A stretch of 39,096 nucleotides of DNA from Gemmatimonadaceae bacterium (GTDB taxonomy: Bacteria; Gemmatimonadota; Gemmatimonadetes; Gemmatimonadales; Gemmatimonadaceae), in assembly GCA_019752115.1 (NCBI GenBank), contig JAIEMN010000063.1, positions 1 through 39,096 of the forward strand. Reading direction: 5' to 3'. Made by a program: the position numbers and the translations under genes. Each line of letters begins with the position of its first letter. Position 1 is the first letter of the stretch. A model generated the notes under the pieces. It worked only from the letters and a program-made list of their open reading frames with translations. It made no database searches and was not told where the DNA came from. Positions 22,711 to 30,657 of this stretch are shown piece after piece.

Positions 22711-23121
22711 CTAGTATTCGGACAGTTCGACGAGGACCCCGCCCGTGCCGCTCGGATGCAGGAAAGCGATCCGCTTTCCTTCGGCGCCAATGCGGGGTGT
22801 TTCGTCGATAAGCCGGAGACCGGCGTCGCGGCAGCGTTGGAGCATGCCGTCGAGGTCGTCCACGGCGAAGCACACGTGATGAATGCCGGGCCCCCGCTTC
22901 TCGACGTATTTGCCGATCGGGGTGTCCTCGGCCTGGGCTTCGAGCAGTTCCACCAGGGATTCGCCGGACGCGAGACCGACGATGGTCGCGCCATCGGAGT
23001 TCCCCAGCGGGACCTCGGGCATCTGCAGCACGTCGCGCAACACAGGCAGCAACTCGTCGATGGCACGCACGGCGACCCCGATATGGGCGATGCGCGTGCC
23101 GCGGCGAATGGAATCAGTCAT
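22711..23121 (-). CDS. mce: Methylmalonyl-CoA epimerase
   Basis: This is a 136-residue VOC-superfamily (glyoxalase-fold) enzyme that interconverts (S)- and (R)-methylmalonyl-CoA in the cytoplasm, linking propionyl-CoA breakdown to succinyl-CoA. The two beta-alpha-beta-beta-beta repeats open with RIAHIGVAVRAIDELLPVL and GIHHVCFAVDDLDGML; the metal-binding His in each repeat and the Glu in VLVELSEY are present. Length and the phrase FLHPSGTGGVLVEL are typical. No mutase gene is in the window. It is divergent from trxA and ends convergently with the lipoprotein gene. Confidence 0.95.
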   Translation of the reverse strand: MTDSIRRGTRIAHIGVAVRAIDELLPVLRDVLQMPEVPLGNSDGATIVGLASGESLVELLEAQAEDTPIGKYVEKRGPGIHHVCFAVDDLDGMLQRCRDAGLRLIDETPRIGAEGKRIAFLHPSGTGGVLVELSEY

Positions 23122-23213
23122 GACGGGCTAGGTGAGTCGTGGTGAGTGGTGCCGAATTCTAATCCCAGCGGGACCCGTCGCCTGGCGGCGATGTCCGGTC
23201 CACGGAGCACACG

Positions 23214-23537
23214 ATGGCCAACGCAGTCGAAGTGAAGGACGACAACTTCGCGACCGAGATCGAACAGCAGGCGGGTCTTTCGGTCGTCGACTTCTGGGCG
23301 ACGTGGTGCGCGCCCTGCCGCATGATTGCCCCGATCGTGGAGCAGCTCGCGGTGGAGTACGCCGGCAAGGTGAAGGTCGCCAAGCTCGACGTCGACAACA
23401 ACCAGCGGACGGCGGCGCGCTTCAACGTGCGCAGCATCCCCACGATCCTGTTCTTCAAGGACGGCAAGCTGGTCGATCAGGTGGTCGGCGCGGTGCCGCG
23501 TCCGGCGCTCGAAGCGAAGTTCAAGGAGCACGCCTGA
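23214..23537 (+). CDS. trxA: Thioredoxin
   Basis: This is a 107-residue classical cytoplasmic thioredoxin that reduces protein disulphides, recycled by thioredoxin reductase. The active site is WCAPC (Trp31 to Cys35), slightly different from the common WCGPC; Ala in this place is seen in many thioredoxins. The cis-Pro loop (RSIPTI) and the buried Asp (VVDFWA) are in place. The rsmI frame follows 53 bp beyond the TGA, so the two are probably cotranscribed. Confidence 0.97.
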   Translation: MANAVEVKDDNFATEIEQQAGLSVVDFWATWCAPCRMIAPIVEQLAVEYAGKVKVAKLDVDNNQRTAARFNVRSIPTILFFKDGKLVDQVVGAVPRPALEAKFKEHA

Positions 23538-23590
23538 GTCACCCGGGCGACGCGCCCGGGCCGGCGGCGTCGGAGGCTTCGGCCCCTGAC

Positions 23591-24451
23591 GTGGCCGCCC
23601 GGGCGGCGACGCTCTGGCCCGACGCGGCCATCCCCGGGGCGCTCCATGTGGTGAGTACGCCCATCGGACATCTGGGGGACATCACGCTGCGCGCCCTCGC
23701 GGTGCTGCAGCAGGCGGCGGTGATCTGCTGTGAGGACACCCGGCACACCCGCGCGCTGCTCGACCGCTACGGCATCCGCACGCCGACCCTCGCGGTCCAT
23801 GAGCACAACGAAGCCAGCATGGCCCCGCGCCTGCTGGCCCGCCTCCGCGAAGGCGAGGCGATCGCGCTCGTCACCGACGCCGGAACCCCGCTGGTCTCCG
23901 ACCCGGGAGGGCGACTGGTCCAGACCGTGGCCGCGGAAGGCATCCGGGTCGTCCCCATTCCCGGGGCATCGGCCACGCTGGCCGCACTGGTGGCCTCCGG
24001 ACTCGCCGCCCACCCGTTCACCGTGCTGGGCTTTCTTGACCGCAAGGGCAAGGAGCGGGAGAACCTGCTGGCGATGGCCGCCCGGCTCCCCCACGCCGTC
24101 GTGCTCTTCGAGTCGCCCAACCGCCTGGTGGAAACGCTGGAGGAGCTGGCGAGTGTCACAGGCGAGGGGCGCCCGGTGGCGGTCGCCCGCGAGTTGACCA
24201 AGCATTTCGAGGAAATCCGTCGCGGAACGCTGGCTGACGTCACTGCGTACTACCGAGACGTCCCTCCGCGGGGGGAGATCGTGATCGTCCTCGCGGGCGC
24301 CACGGCCACCGAACCCACGGAAGACGGCCTGCGCGCGGCCGCTGCGGCGTGGCGAGCCGAAGGCTTCCGCCCTCGCGACATTGTCCGCATGCTGATGGAC
24401 GAACACGGGGCGAGCCGCAATCTCGCGTACCGCCTCGCGCACGACACCTAG
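23591..24451 (+). CDS. rsmI: 16S rRNA (cytidine(1402)-2'-O)-methyltransferase
   Basis: This SAM-dependent tetrapyrrole-methylase-fold enzyme methylates the ribose of C1402 in 16S rRNA at the decoding site. Family motifs are clear: VVSTPIGHLGDITLRAL, CCEDTRHTRALLDRYGI, VTDAGTPLVSDPG, PIPGASATLAALVASGL and FESPNRLVETLEEL. The start at GTG 23591 gives 286 residues, the usual family length, with GGAGG at 23572-23576 somewhat far upstream. A CTG at 23534 overlapping the trxA stop is an alternative. Its 3' end is only 17 bp from the DUF4159 start, placing it at the head of the envelope module's transcript. Confidence 0.95.
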   Translation: MAARAATLWPDAAIPGALHVVSTPIGHLGDITLRALAVLQQAAVICCEDTRHTRALLDRYGIRTPTLAVHEHNEASMAPRLLARLREGEAIALVTDAGTPLVSDPGGRLVQTVAAEGIRVVPIPGASATLAALVASGLAAHPFTVLGFLDRKGKERENLLAMAARLPHAVVLFESPNRLVETLEELASVTGEGRPVAVARELTKHFEEIRRGTLADVTAYYRDVPPRGEIVIVLAGATATEPTEDGLRAAAAAWRAEGFRPRDIVRMLMDEHGASRNLAYRLAHDT

Positions 24452-24468
24452 CCCTACTTCATTCCGGC

Positions 24469-25179
24469 ATGCGGTTTCGGCAGCGTTTTCTCCGTGGGTC
24501 CCTCATTGCGACGACGCTGCTCCTGCCGGGGCTCGTGGCGGCGCGGCCGTTCGCGTACCCGATGGCCGGCCCCGGGCGCCTCGCGATTGCCCGCCTCCAG
24601 TACGAGGGCGGCGGCGACTGGTATGCCAACCCGTCCAGCCTGGTCAACCTGATCAAGGCGATCGCCGAACGGACGTCGCTCCCCATCGAGCGTACCGAGG
24701 CCAAGGTCAAGCTCACCGACTCGGCGCTGTTCGACTACCCGTTCCTGCACATGACGGGACACGGGGATGTGAAGTTCAGCGACGCGGAAGTGAAGCGCCT
24801 GCGTGAGTACGTCACGCGTGGCGGCTTCCTCCATGCCGACGACAACTACGGGCTCGACGAATCGTTCCGCAAAGAGATCGCGCGCGTCTTCCCCGATCGC
24901 CCGATGGTCGAGGTGCCGCTGTCGCACCCCATCTACCATCTCGTGTACGACCTGCCGGGCGGCGTGCCAAAGATCCACGAGCACGACGGCAAGCCGGCGA
25001 AGGGCTACGGCATCTTCATCGGCAATCGGCTCGCGGTGTACTACACGTTCTCGGCTGACCTCGGCAATGGGTGGGAAGACGTGGGGACGTACGCCGATCC
25101 GCCGGCGCTGCACGAGTCGGCGCTGCGCATGGGGATCAACCTGTTCACGTACGCGGTCACCAGCCGCGTGACGCCGTAA
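24469..25179 (+). CDS. Secreted DUF4159 protein
   Basis: This is a 236-residue protein with a signal peptide (1-25, ending LVAA). The core matches DUF4159, a glutamine-amidotransferase-like Rossmann fold: LAIARLQYEGGGDWYANPSS, LFDYPFLHMTGHGDVKFSDAE, REYVTRGGFLHADDNYG, PMVEVPLSHPIYH and a C-terminal TYAVTSR. The family often lies in clusters with MoxR ATPases, DUF58 and VWA proteins and is of unknown function. Here no MoxR, DUF58 or VWA gene is seen; instead it follows rsmI and precedes the DUF4175-like gene by 36 bp. The first gene of a four-gene run of exported or membrane proteins. Confidence 0.92.
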   Translation: MRFRQRFLRGSLIATTLLLPGLVAARPFAYPMAGPGRLAIARLQYEGGGDWYANPSSLVNLIKAIAERTSLPIERTEAKVKLTDSALFDYPFLHMTGHGDVKFSDAEVKRLREYVTRGGFLHADDNYGLDESFRKEIARVFPDRPMVEVPLSHPIYHLVYDLPGGVPKIHEHDGKPAKGYGIFIGNRLAVYYTFSADLGNGWEDVGTYADPPALHESALRMGINLFTYAVTSRVTP

Positions 25180-25215
25180 CCGGCGTTTTCTACTTCGTCT
25201 CTTTTCGGCATCGGC

Positions 25216-28200
25216 ATGACTGCTCCCGCTCTGTCCGGCCTGTCGGTCCCGCGTTCGTCGCTCGCTGATCGCCTGCGCGCCGAGCAGCAATCGCTGCAGG
25301 TGCGCGCGATGGCGTCGGCGGTGCTCGCGGGCGTGGCGGTCGCGCTCTTCGTGCTGGGCGTGGCGGCGTTCGGTTTGGCCGGCGGTCGATGGATGGTGGC
25401 GCCGCGCGTTGTGCCGCTGCTCGCCATGGCGTTCGGGATCGGCGCGGCGGTCGTGATGTACGTGCGTCGCCAGCGAGCGCTTACCGCGCAGCTGTCGGTG
25501 CGCGCGCTGGCCGGCACCGTGGAGCAGGAGCAGCAGCTGCGCGCCGGTTCGCTCATGGGCGCGCTCGAAGTGTCGCATACCGGCGTGCTCGGCGCGCGCG
25601 CAGCGGATGACGTGGCGCGGCGGCTCAACGCGGGCGCACTGGCACCGCAGTTCGCAGCCGGGCTGACGAAGGCGTTGCTGGTCGCGGCGGGCGCCGCGGT
25701 ACTGGGCGCGGGCGTGTTGGGCACGAGTGCAACGATCGCTCCCGATGGCTTTGCCGCGGCCACCAACCCGATTGGCGCCTGGCGCGGCACGCTGTTGCCG
25801 GCGCTGGCGTTCGAGAAGGTGCCCACGTCGGTGCCGCGCGGGATGCCGCTGACGCTCACGGTGAACGCCGAAGGGCGTCGCCAGATCACGATTTCGCGCC
25901 GCGCGGAAGGCGAGGCGTGGCGCGACAGCACGATCACGGTGCCGGCGAGTGGCCGCGTGCCATTTGCGTTGGGCCCGATCCGTTCGGCGACGACCATTCG
26001 CGTCAACGACGGACGCGCGCCGGAACTCTCGGCCACGCTCACCGTGGAGGATCGCGGCTGGCTCGGCGATGTGGCGCTGCGCGCGATGTACCCTGGCTAT
26101 CTCGGCCGCGCCGACGAAACGCTGGAGCCCGTGCCGCCGCTGCGCGTGCCGCGCGGGACGCGCATCCGGGTGCATGTGATGCTGCGTGGTGGCGCGCGCG
26201 ACGCGGCGATTACCGACGGGCGCGACACGGTGCGGCTGACGGCGCTCGCGGCGAGCGGCGATGGGACGCCGGCGGAAGGCGTGATCGCGATTGATCGCGA
26301 GGGGACGTGGACGTGGGCGGCGCAGGCCACCCCGCGCGCCGATGGGGCGGTGCTGCCGCCCGAACTGCCCGACGCTTTGCCGTTCACGATCATCCCCGAC
26401 CAGCCGCCCGAGATTGCGATCGTGAGCCCGGAGTCGGACACGGCGATCGGAACGAGCGGCGTGGTGCCCATTCTGATCGACGCCACGGACGACCACGGCG
26501 TTGGGCATGTGCAGCTCCAGCTCTGGCGCGAGGCCGCCGGTGGTGGTGGCACCGTGGTGCGCGAGAAGCTCGAGGTGGCGTCCCCCGCCGCGCCGATCTT
26601 TGAAGGCGGCGCCACGATTCCGCTCGATGGCCGCAAGCTGGAGCCGGGTGACAAGCTGCACGTCACCGCCATTGCCACCGACGATTCGCCCTGGCACCAG
26701 CAGGTGACGAGCGCCGAGATTGTACTGCGCGTGCCGAGCCTCGCTGAACAGCGCTCGATTGCCCGCGACCTGGCGGACTCGCTGGCGGCGCAGGCCAAGC
26801 GCCTTGCCCAGCAGGAACAGCGGCTGGCCCAGAACACGGGGGACGCCGCGCGGAACCGCGAACTCAAGAACGGCGACCAGTCGGCCGGTGGGAAGAGCGA
26901 CTCCAAGTCGATGAGCTTCCAGCAGGCCGAGAAGGCGAGGCAGATGGCGCGCGATCAGCAGCAGATGAGCGCGCGTGTGGATTCGCTGCGGCAGAGCGCC
27001 AAGGAGCTCGAGAACCGCCTCAAGAACGCCAACGCGCTCGATACGACGCTCGCCGGGCGCATGCGCGACATCCAGAAGATGCTGCGCGAAGCGATGACGC
27101 CCGAGATGCAGAAGCAGCTCGAGCAGCTTAACAAGAACACGGATCGCCTGAGCGGCACCGAAGCGCAGCAGAGCATGCAGCAGCTCGCCGAGCAGCAGAA
27201 GCGGATGCGCGAGCAGCTGGAGAAGAGCGCCGAGATGCTCAAGCGGGCGGCGCTCGAAGGCGCGATGCAGACGCTCAAGGACGATGCGTCGGAGTTGGCC
27301 GAGCGGCAGCAGAACCTGAGCAAGCAGCTGGGCGGGCAGAAGCCCGGGCAGCAGAGCGGTCAGCAGGCGGGGCAGCAGAGCGGGCAGCAGGCCGGCCAGA
27401 GGAACGGGCAGAAGGGCGAAGCGAGTGAGGAGGACGCGCGCACGCTCGCCGATCGCACCAAGCAGCTGGAGAAGGAGCTGCAGTCGCTGGCCAAGCGCCT
27501 CGAAGAAGCGGGGGCGAAGCAGGGGGCCAGCAAGACGCGTGAGGCGCAGCCGAATGTGAAGGAAGCGGGCGATGCGCTGGAGCGCGCGCTCAAGCAGCAG
27601 TCGGCGGCGTCGCAGGATGGGAAGCAGGAGAAGCAGCCGGGCCAGCAGAATCAGCAGGGGCAGCAGGGACAACAGGGACAACAGCGGCCGCCTTCGGCGG
27701 GACAACAAGGACAGCAGCAGGGACAACAGGGACAGCAGCAGCAGGGCGGCCAGCAGAGCGGGCAACAGCAGGGCGGGCAGCAGGGAGGCCAACAGGGCGG
27801 GCAGCCCTCGGCGGCCGATCAGGCCAACCGTGCGGCCGATGCCATGAAGAAGGCGGCGCAGCAGCTGCAGGACGCGCGCAATGCGCAGGTGGACGCGTGG
27901 AAGGGCGAGTTGAGCGATCAGCTCGATCAGTCCATCAACGAGACGATGCAGCTGGCGCGGCAGCAGGCCGAGCTCGAGAAGAAGGCACGGCAGCAGGGCG
28001 CGCAGGGGATGCAGGGCGAACAGAGCGCGTTGCAGCAGGGCGTGCAGCAGGCCGCCGAGCGGCTCGAGCAGGCGGGGCGGTCGTCGTCGCTGCTGTCGCA
28101 GCGTTCGCAGAAGGCGATGGGTGAGGCGCAGCGGCGGGTGCAGCAGGCCACGCAGGCGATGCAGCAGCCGCAGACGCCGGATGGCAATCAGCAGGCGCAG

Positions 28201-28836
28201 AACGCCATGAAGGACGCCACCGAGGCGCTCAATCAGGCGCTGTCGTCGCTCGTGCGCGATCGCGAGAAGGTGAACAACGCGAACTCGGCGTCGGGCTTCC
28301 AGGAGATGATGGACCAGCTCAAGCAGCTCGCGCAGCAGCAGGGGAAGCTCAACAGCCAGATGCAGGGGCTCAATGCGCTGCAGGGTGGCGCGCAGGGCGA
28401 GGCGGCCCGGCAGCAGGCGCGGGTGCTGGCCAAGCAGCAGCGCGAAGTGGCGCGCACGCTGAACGACGTGTCGGACAACGACGAGACCGGACGCACCGAC
28501 GCGCTGGCCAAGGAAGCGCAGAACCTGGCGCAGCAGCTCGAGCGCAACGGGCTCGATCCGAGCGTCGCGCAGCGGCAGCAGCAGCTGTACCGCCGTCTCC
28601 TCGACGCGGGGCGTTTTCTGGAGCAGGAGGAGCGCGACGATCAGGGGCCGCGGGAAGCGAAGGCGGGCACCGGGGCCGGCGCCGGCGGGACGATGAGCGG
28701 GCCGATGTCGGGCAAGAACGCCAGCAAGTTCGCACCGCCCACGTGGAACGAACTGCGCGGGCTGGGCGCCGACGAACGTCGGCTGGTCATCGAGTACTTC
28801 AAGCGGCTGAATGGTCCCGACGGCAAGCAGCCGTAA
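25216..28836 (+). CDS. DUF4175-like large membrane protein with long coiled coil and Gln-rich tract
   Basis: This 1206-residue protein has two membrane spans near its start (about 31-54 and 63-83) and a third at about 152-175, giving the DUF4175 layout. Residues 200-510 are beta-rich, with Ig-like sandwiches (GWLGDVALRAMYPGYLGR, then DDHGVGHVQLQLWREA). Residues 515-1130 are a long alpha-helical coiled coil rich in Gln, Glu, Lys and Ala. Within it, about 705-865 holds low-complexity GQQ repeats coded by 27331-27800, where the DNA itself is repetitive. The C-terminal 30 residues end in WNELRGLGADERRLVIEYFKRL, a recurrent end of such proteins. It probably acts as a large envelope-spanning scaffold; function unknown. 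The next gene overlaps its end by 26 bp. Confidence 0.85.
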   Translation: MTAPALSGLSVPRSSLADRLRAEQQSLQVRAMASAVLAGVAVALFVLGVAAFGLAGGRWMVAPRVVPLLAMAFGIGAAVVMYVRRQRALTAQLSVRALAGTVEQEQQLRAGSLMGALEVSHTGVLGARAADDVARRLNAGALAPQFAAGLTKALLVAAGAAVLGAGVLGTSATIAPDGFAAATNPIGAWRGTLLPALAFEKVPTSVPRGMPLTLTVNAEGRRQITISRRAEGEAWRDSTITVPASGRVPFALGPIRSATTIRVNDGRAPELSATLTVEDRGWLGDVALRAMYPGYLGRADETLEPVPPLRVPRGTRIRVHVMLRGGARDAAITDGRDTVRLTALAASGDGTPAEGVIAIDREGTWTWAAQATPRADGAVLPPELPDALPFTIIPDQPPEIAIVSPESDTAIGTSGVVPILIDATDDHGVGHVQLQLWREAAGGGGTVVREKLEVASPAAPIFEGGATIPLDGRKLEPGDKLHVTAIATDDSPWHQQVTSAEIVLRVPSLAEQRSIARDLADSLAAQAKRLAQQEQRLAQNTGDAARNRELKNGDQSAGGKSDSKSMSFQQAEKARQMARDQQQMSARVDSLRQSAKELENRLKNANALDTTLAGRMRDIQKMLREAMTPEMQKQLEQLNKNTDRLSGTEAQQSMQQLAEQQKRMREQLEKSAEMLKRAALEGAMQTLKDDASELAERQQNLSKQLGGQKPGQQSGQQAGQQSGQQAGQRNGQKGEASEEDARTLADRTKQLEKELQSLAKRLEEAGAKQGASKTREAQPNVKEAGDALERALKQQSAASQDGKQEKQPGQQNQQGQQGQQGQQRPPSAGQQGQQQGQQGQQQQGGQQSGQQQGGQQGGQQGGQPSAADQANRAADAMKKAAQQLQDARNAQVDAWKGELSDQLDQSINETMQLARQQAELEKKARQQGAQGMQGEQSALQQGVQQAAERLEQAGRSSSLLSQRSQKAMGEAQRRVQQATQAMQQPQTPDGNQQAQNAMKDATEALNQALSSLVRDREKVNNANSASGFQEMMDQLKQLAQQQGKLNSQMQGLNALQGGAQGEAARQQARVLAKQQREVARTLNDVSDNDETGRTDALAKEAQNLAQQLERNGLDPSVAQRQQQLYRRLLDAGRFLEQEERDDQGPREAKAGTGAGAGGTMSGPMSGKNASKFAPPTWNELRGLGADERRLVIEYFKRLNGPDGKQP
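27655..27800 (+). repeat. Short-unit DNA repeat coding the GQQ tract
   Basis: The unit GGACAACAG / GGACAGCAG / GGGCAGCAG (each 9 nt, Gly-Gln-Gln) recurs many times within the DUF4175-like gene. The varied third bases suggest that the tract is old rather than a fresh slippage expansion, yet unit number may vary among strains. Frame is kept throughout because the unit is a multiple of three. Confidence 0.85.
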
Positions 28837-30649
28837 GCGGCGGATCGGTACGGCCGCGCGCGTGATGGGCGCGGTCGTGGGCGCGGCGCTGCTGCTGCGC
28901 GCCGCGCCGGTGCGTGCGCAGAGCGCCGAGACGCGCTCGCCGCAGCAGACGGTCAAGCCGGATACCACCGATCCGATGGCCCGCGCCCTCGCCGCCGAAG
29001 AAAAGAACGACATCAAGGCGGCGTCGAAGGCCTATCGCGACGTGCTCGACAAGGCGCTGCAGGCCGGCGCGCCCGATGGTGACCGCATCGCCTTCGCGTT
29101 GCTCGGCCTCGAGCGCAACATGGTGGACATGGGCGCACTCGATTCGCTGGTCCCGATCGTGAGCCGCGTGATCGTCGTGCGCCCGACTGATCCCATTGCG
29201 CGGGGGATCGTGTTGCGGTCCCTCGTGACGCTGGGGCGCGCCGACGATGCACAGGCCGCCTTTACCGCCTGGCGACGCGCCGTGGGCAACGACGCCACGC
29301 CATTTCGCGAGTATGCGCGCCTGCTCATGGGGCAGGGACGCGCGCTCGCGGCCGACAGTCTGCTCAACGAAGCCGGCCGCCTGATGGGCATGAAGGGCGC
29401 GCTCTCGGGCGAAACGGCGCAGCTCAATGTGTCGCTGCAACGCTGGAATGCCGCGGCGGTGGCGTATCGCGAGGCGCTCATCGATCAGCCGTATCTCGAA
29501 ACGGCGGCGCTGTTCGGGTTGGGGCGTGCGCCGGCGGCCGCGCGCGATTCGATCCGCGCGGTGCTCATCGCGCCACCGGTGGCGCTGCTGCCGCGGCGCT
29601 TGCTCAGTCAGCTGGAGTTTGCCTGGAGTGAACCGCGCCGCGCCTGGCAGGCGCTCGGGGCGGTCACGCCGGTGGACGATTCCACGCTGGCCTCCTGGCG
29701 CGCCTTTGGCGAACGCGCCGAGTTGGGCGAGAGCTGGCTGGTGGCGCGCGATGCGTGGACGGCGGTATTCGACCGCAAGCCGGACCTCGAGAGCCAGCGC
29801 CGCGCCGCTGATGCCGCGATCCGCGCCGGTGATGCTACGGCCGCACTCGCCCTGCTGCGACGCCCGGCCCCCGGCGATGCGACCGCTCGAGCGAAGGCGC
29901 TCCTCGGCCTTGAGATCGCCGCGCTCGGCGAGCTCGGGCGCGTGGACGAAGCGCAGCAGCGCATGGACAAGGAAGGGAAGGCGCTCGACGCCACGGCGCG
30001 CGCGGCGCTCTCGCGCCCGCTGGTGATTGCGATGCTGCGCAGCGGTGATGTGGCGCGCGCGAAAACGCTCATGAAGGACCCCGAGCTGCTCGATGACGAC
30101 GAGATGGCCGGCTGGGTGGCGTTGTACGACGGCGACCTCGCTGCCGCGCGCAAGCGCCTCGTGCGATCGGCGACGCAACGCCCCGAGCTGGTCGACGCGT
30201 TGGGCGTCCTGGCGCGCGTCCGGCTCGATGTGCAGCCCAGTCTTGGGCAGGCCTTTCAGCTGCTCGCCCGGCGCGATTCGGCCGGGGCGGCGGCGCGCTT
30301 TCGCACGCTGGCCGATTCGGTCGGCACCGCCGCACCGGCGCTGCTCGCCTTCTCGGCACGGCTCACCCCCGCGAAGAGTGCCGGGCCGATGTGGGAGCGC
30401 CTGGTGAAGGACTATCCCAAGAGCCCCGAAGCCCCCGAAGCGCTGCTCACCTGGGCGCGACAGCTCCGTGATGCGGGTGACAAGGCGGGCGCAACGGCCA
30501 AGCTCGAGCAGCTGCTCGTGGAGTACACCACGAGCGCGCTCGCGCCGCAGGCCCGACGGGAGCTCGAACGGCTGCGTGGTACCGTGCCGCCGGACGCCGG
30601 TGCGATGCACGCCGGCCAGGCCGGAGACTTTCCCCGCACTTCACGGTAG
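28811..30649 (+). CDS. Secreted tetratricopeptide-repeat protein
   Basis: This 612-residue protein overlaps the end of the DUF4175-like gene by 26 bp, so translation is probably coupled. The start region has a basic stretch (SSRKRRIGTAAR), then a hydrophobic core and PVRAQ, a signal peptide of about 37 residues. The rest is made of Ala- and Leu-rich helix pairs of TPR type: AYRDVLDKALQAG, VAYREALIDQPYLETAALFGLGR, ARKRLVRSATQRPELVDALGVLAR and, at the end, WERLVKDYPKSPEAPEALLTWARQLRDAG. TPR proteins serve as periplasmic scaffolds. Its tight link with the DUF4175-like and DUF4159 genes suggests that they form one complex; this is inferred from gene order. No enzymatic motif seen. Confidence 0.87.
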   Translation: MVPTASSRKRRIGTAARVMGAVVGAALLLRAAPVRAQSAETRSPQQTVKPDTTDPMARALAAEEKNDIKAASKAYRDVLDKALQAGAPDGDRIAFALLGLERNMVDMGALDSLVPIVSRVIVVRPTDPIARGIVLRSLVTLGRADDAQAAFTAWRRAVGNDATPFREYARLLMGQGRALAADSLLNEAGRLMGMKGALSGETAQLNVSLQRWNAAAVAYREALIDQPYLETAALFGLGRAPAAARDSIRAVLIAPPVALLPRRLLSQLEFAWSEPRRAWQALGAVTPVDDSTLASWRAFGERAELGESWLVARDAWTAVFDRKPDLESQRRAADAAIRAGDATAALALLRRPAPGDATARAKALLGLEIAALGELGRVDEAQQRMDKEGKALDATARAALSRPLVIAMLRSGDVARAKTLMKDPELLDDDEMAGWVALYDGDLAAARKRLVRSATQRPELVDALGVLARVRLDVQPSLGQAFQLLARRDSAGAAARFRTLADSVGTAAPALLAFSARLTPAKSAGPMWERLVKDYPKSPEAPEALLTWARQLRDAGDKAGATAKLEQLLVEYTTSALAPQARRELERLRGTVPPDAGAMHAGQAGDFPRTSR

Positions 30650-30657
30650 TATTCGGG

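Noticed and set aside
27655-27800. Repeat tract considered as a CRISPR array
   Set aside because: Units are 9 nt, contiguous and in frame within a coding gene, with no spacers and no cas genes.
24454-29016. A 1520-codon open frame on the minus strand opposite the DUF4175-like gene
   Set aside because: It is Arg- and Leu-rich nonsense opposite a long gene with strong GC and repeated Gln codons. It also runs across DUF4159 and into the TPR gene. No domain is visible, and the plus-strand proteins are clearly real.
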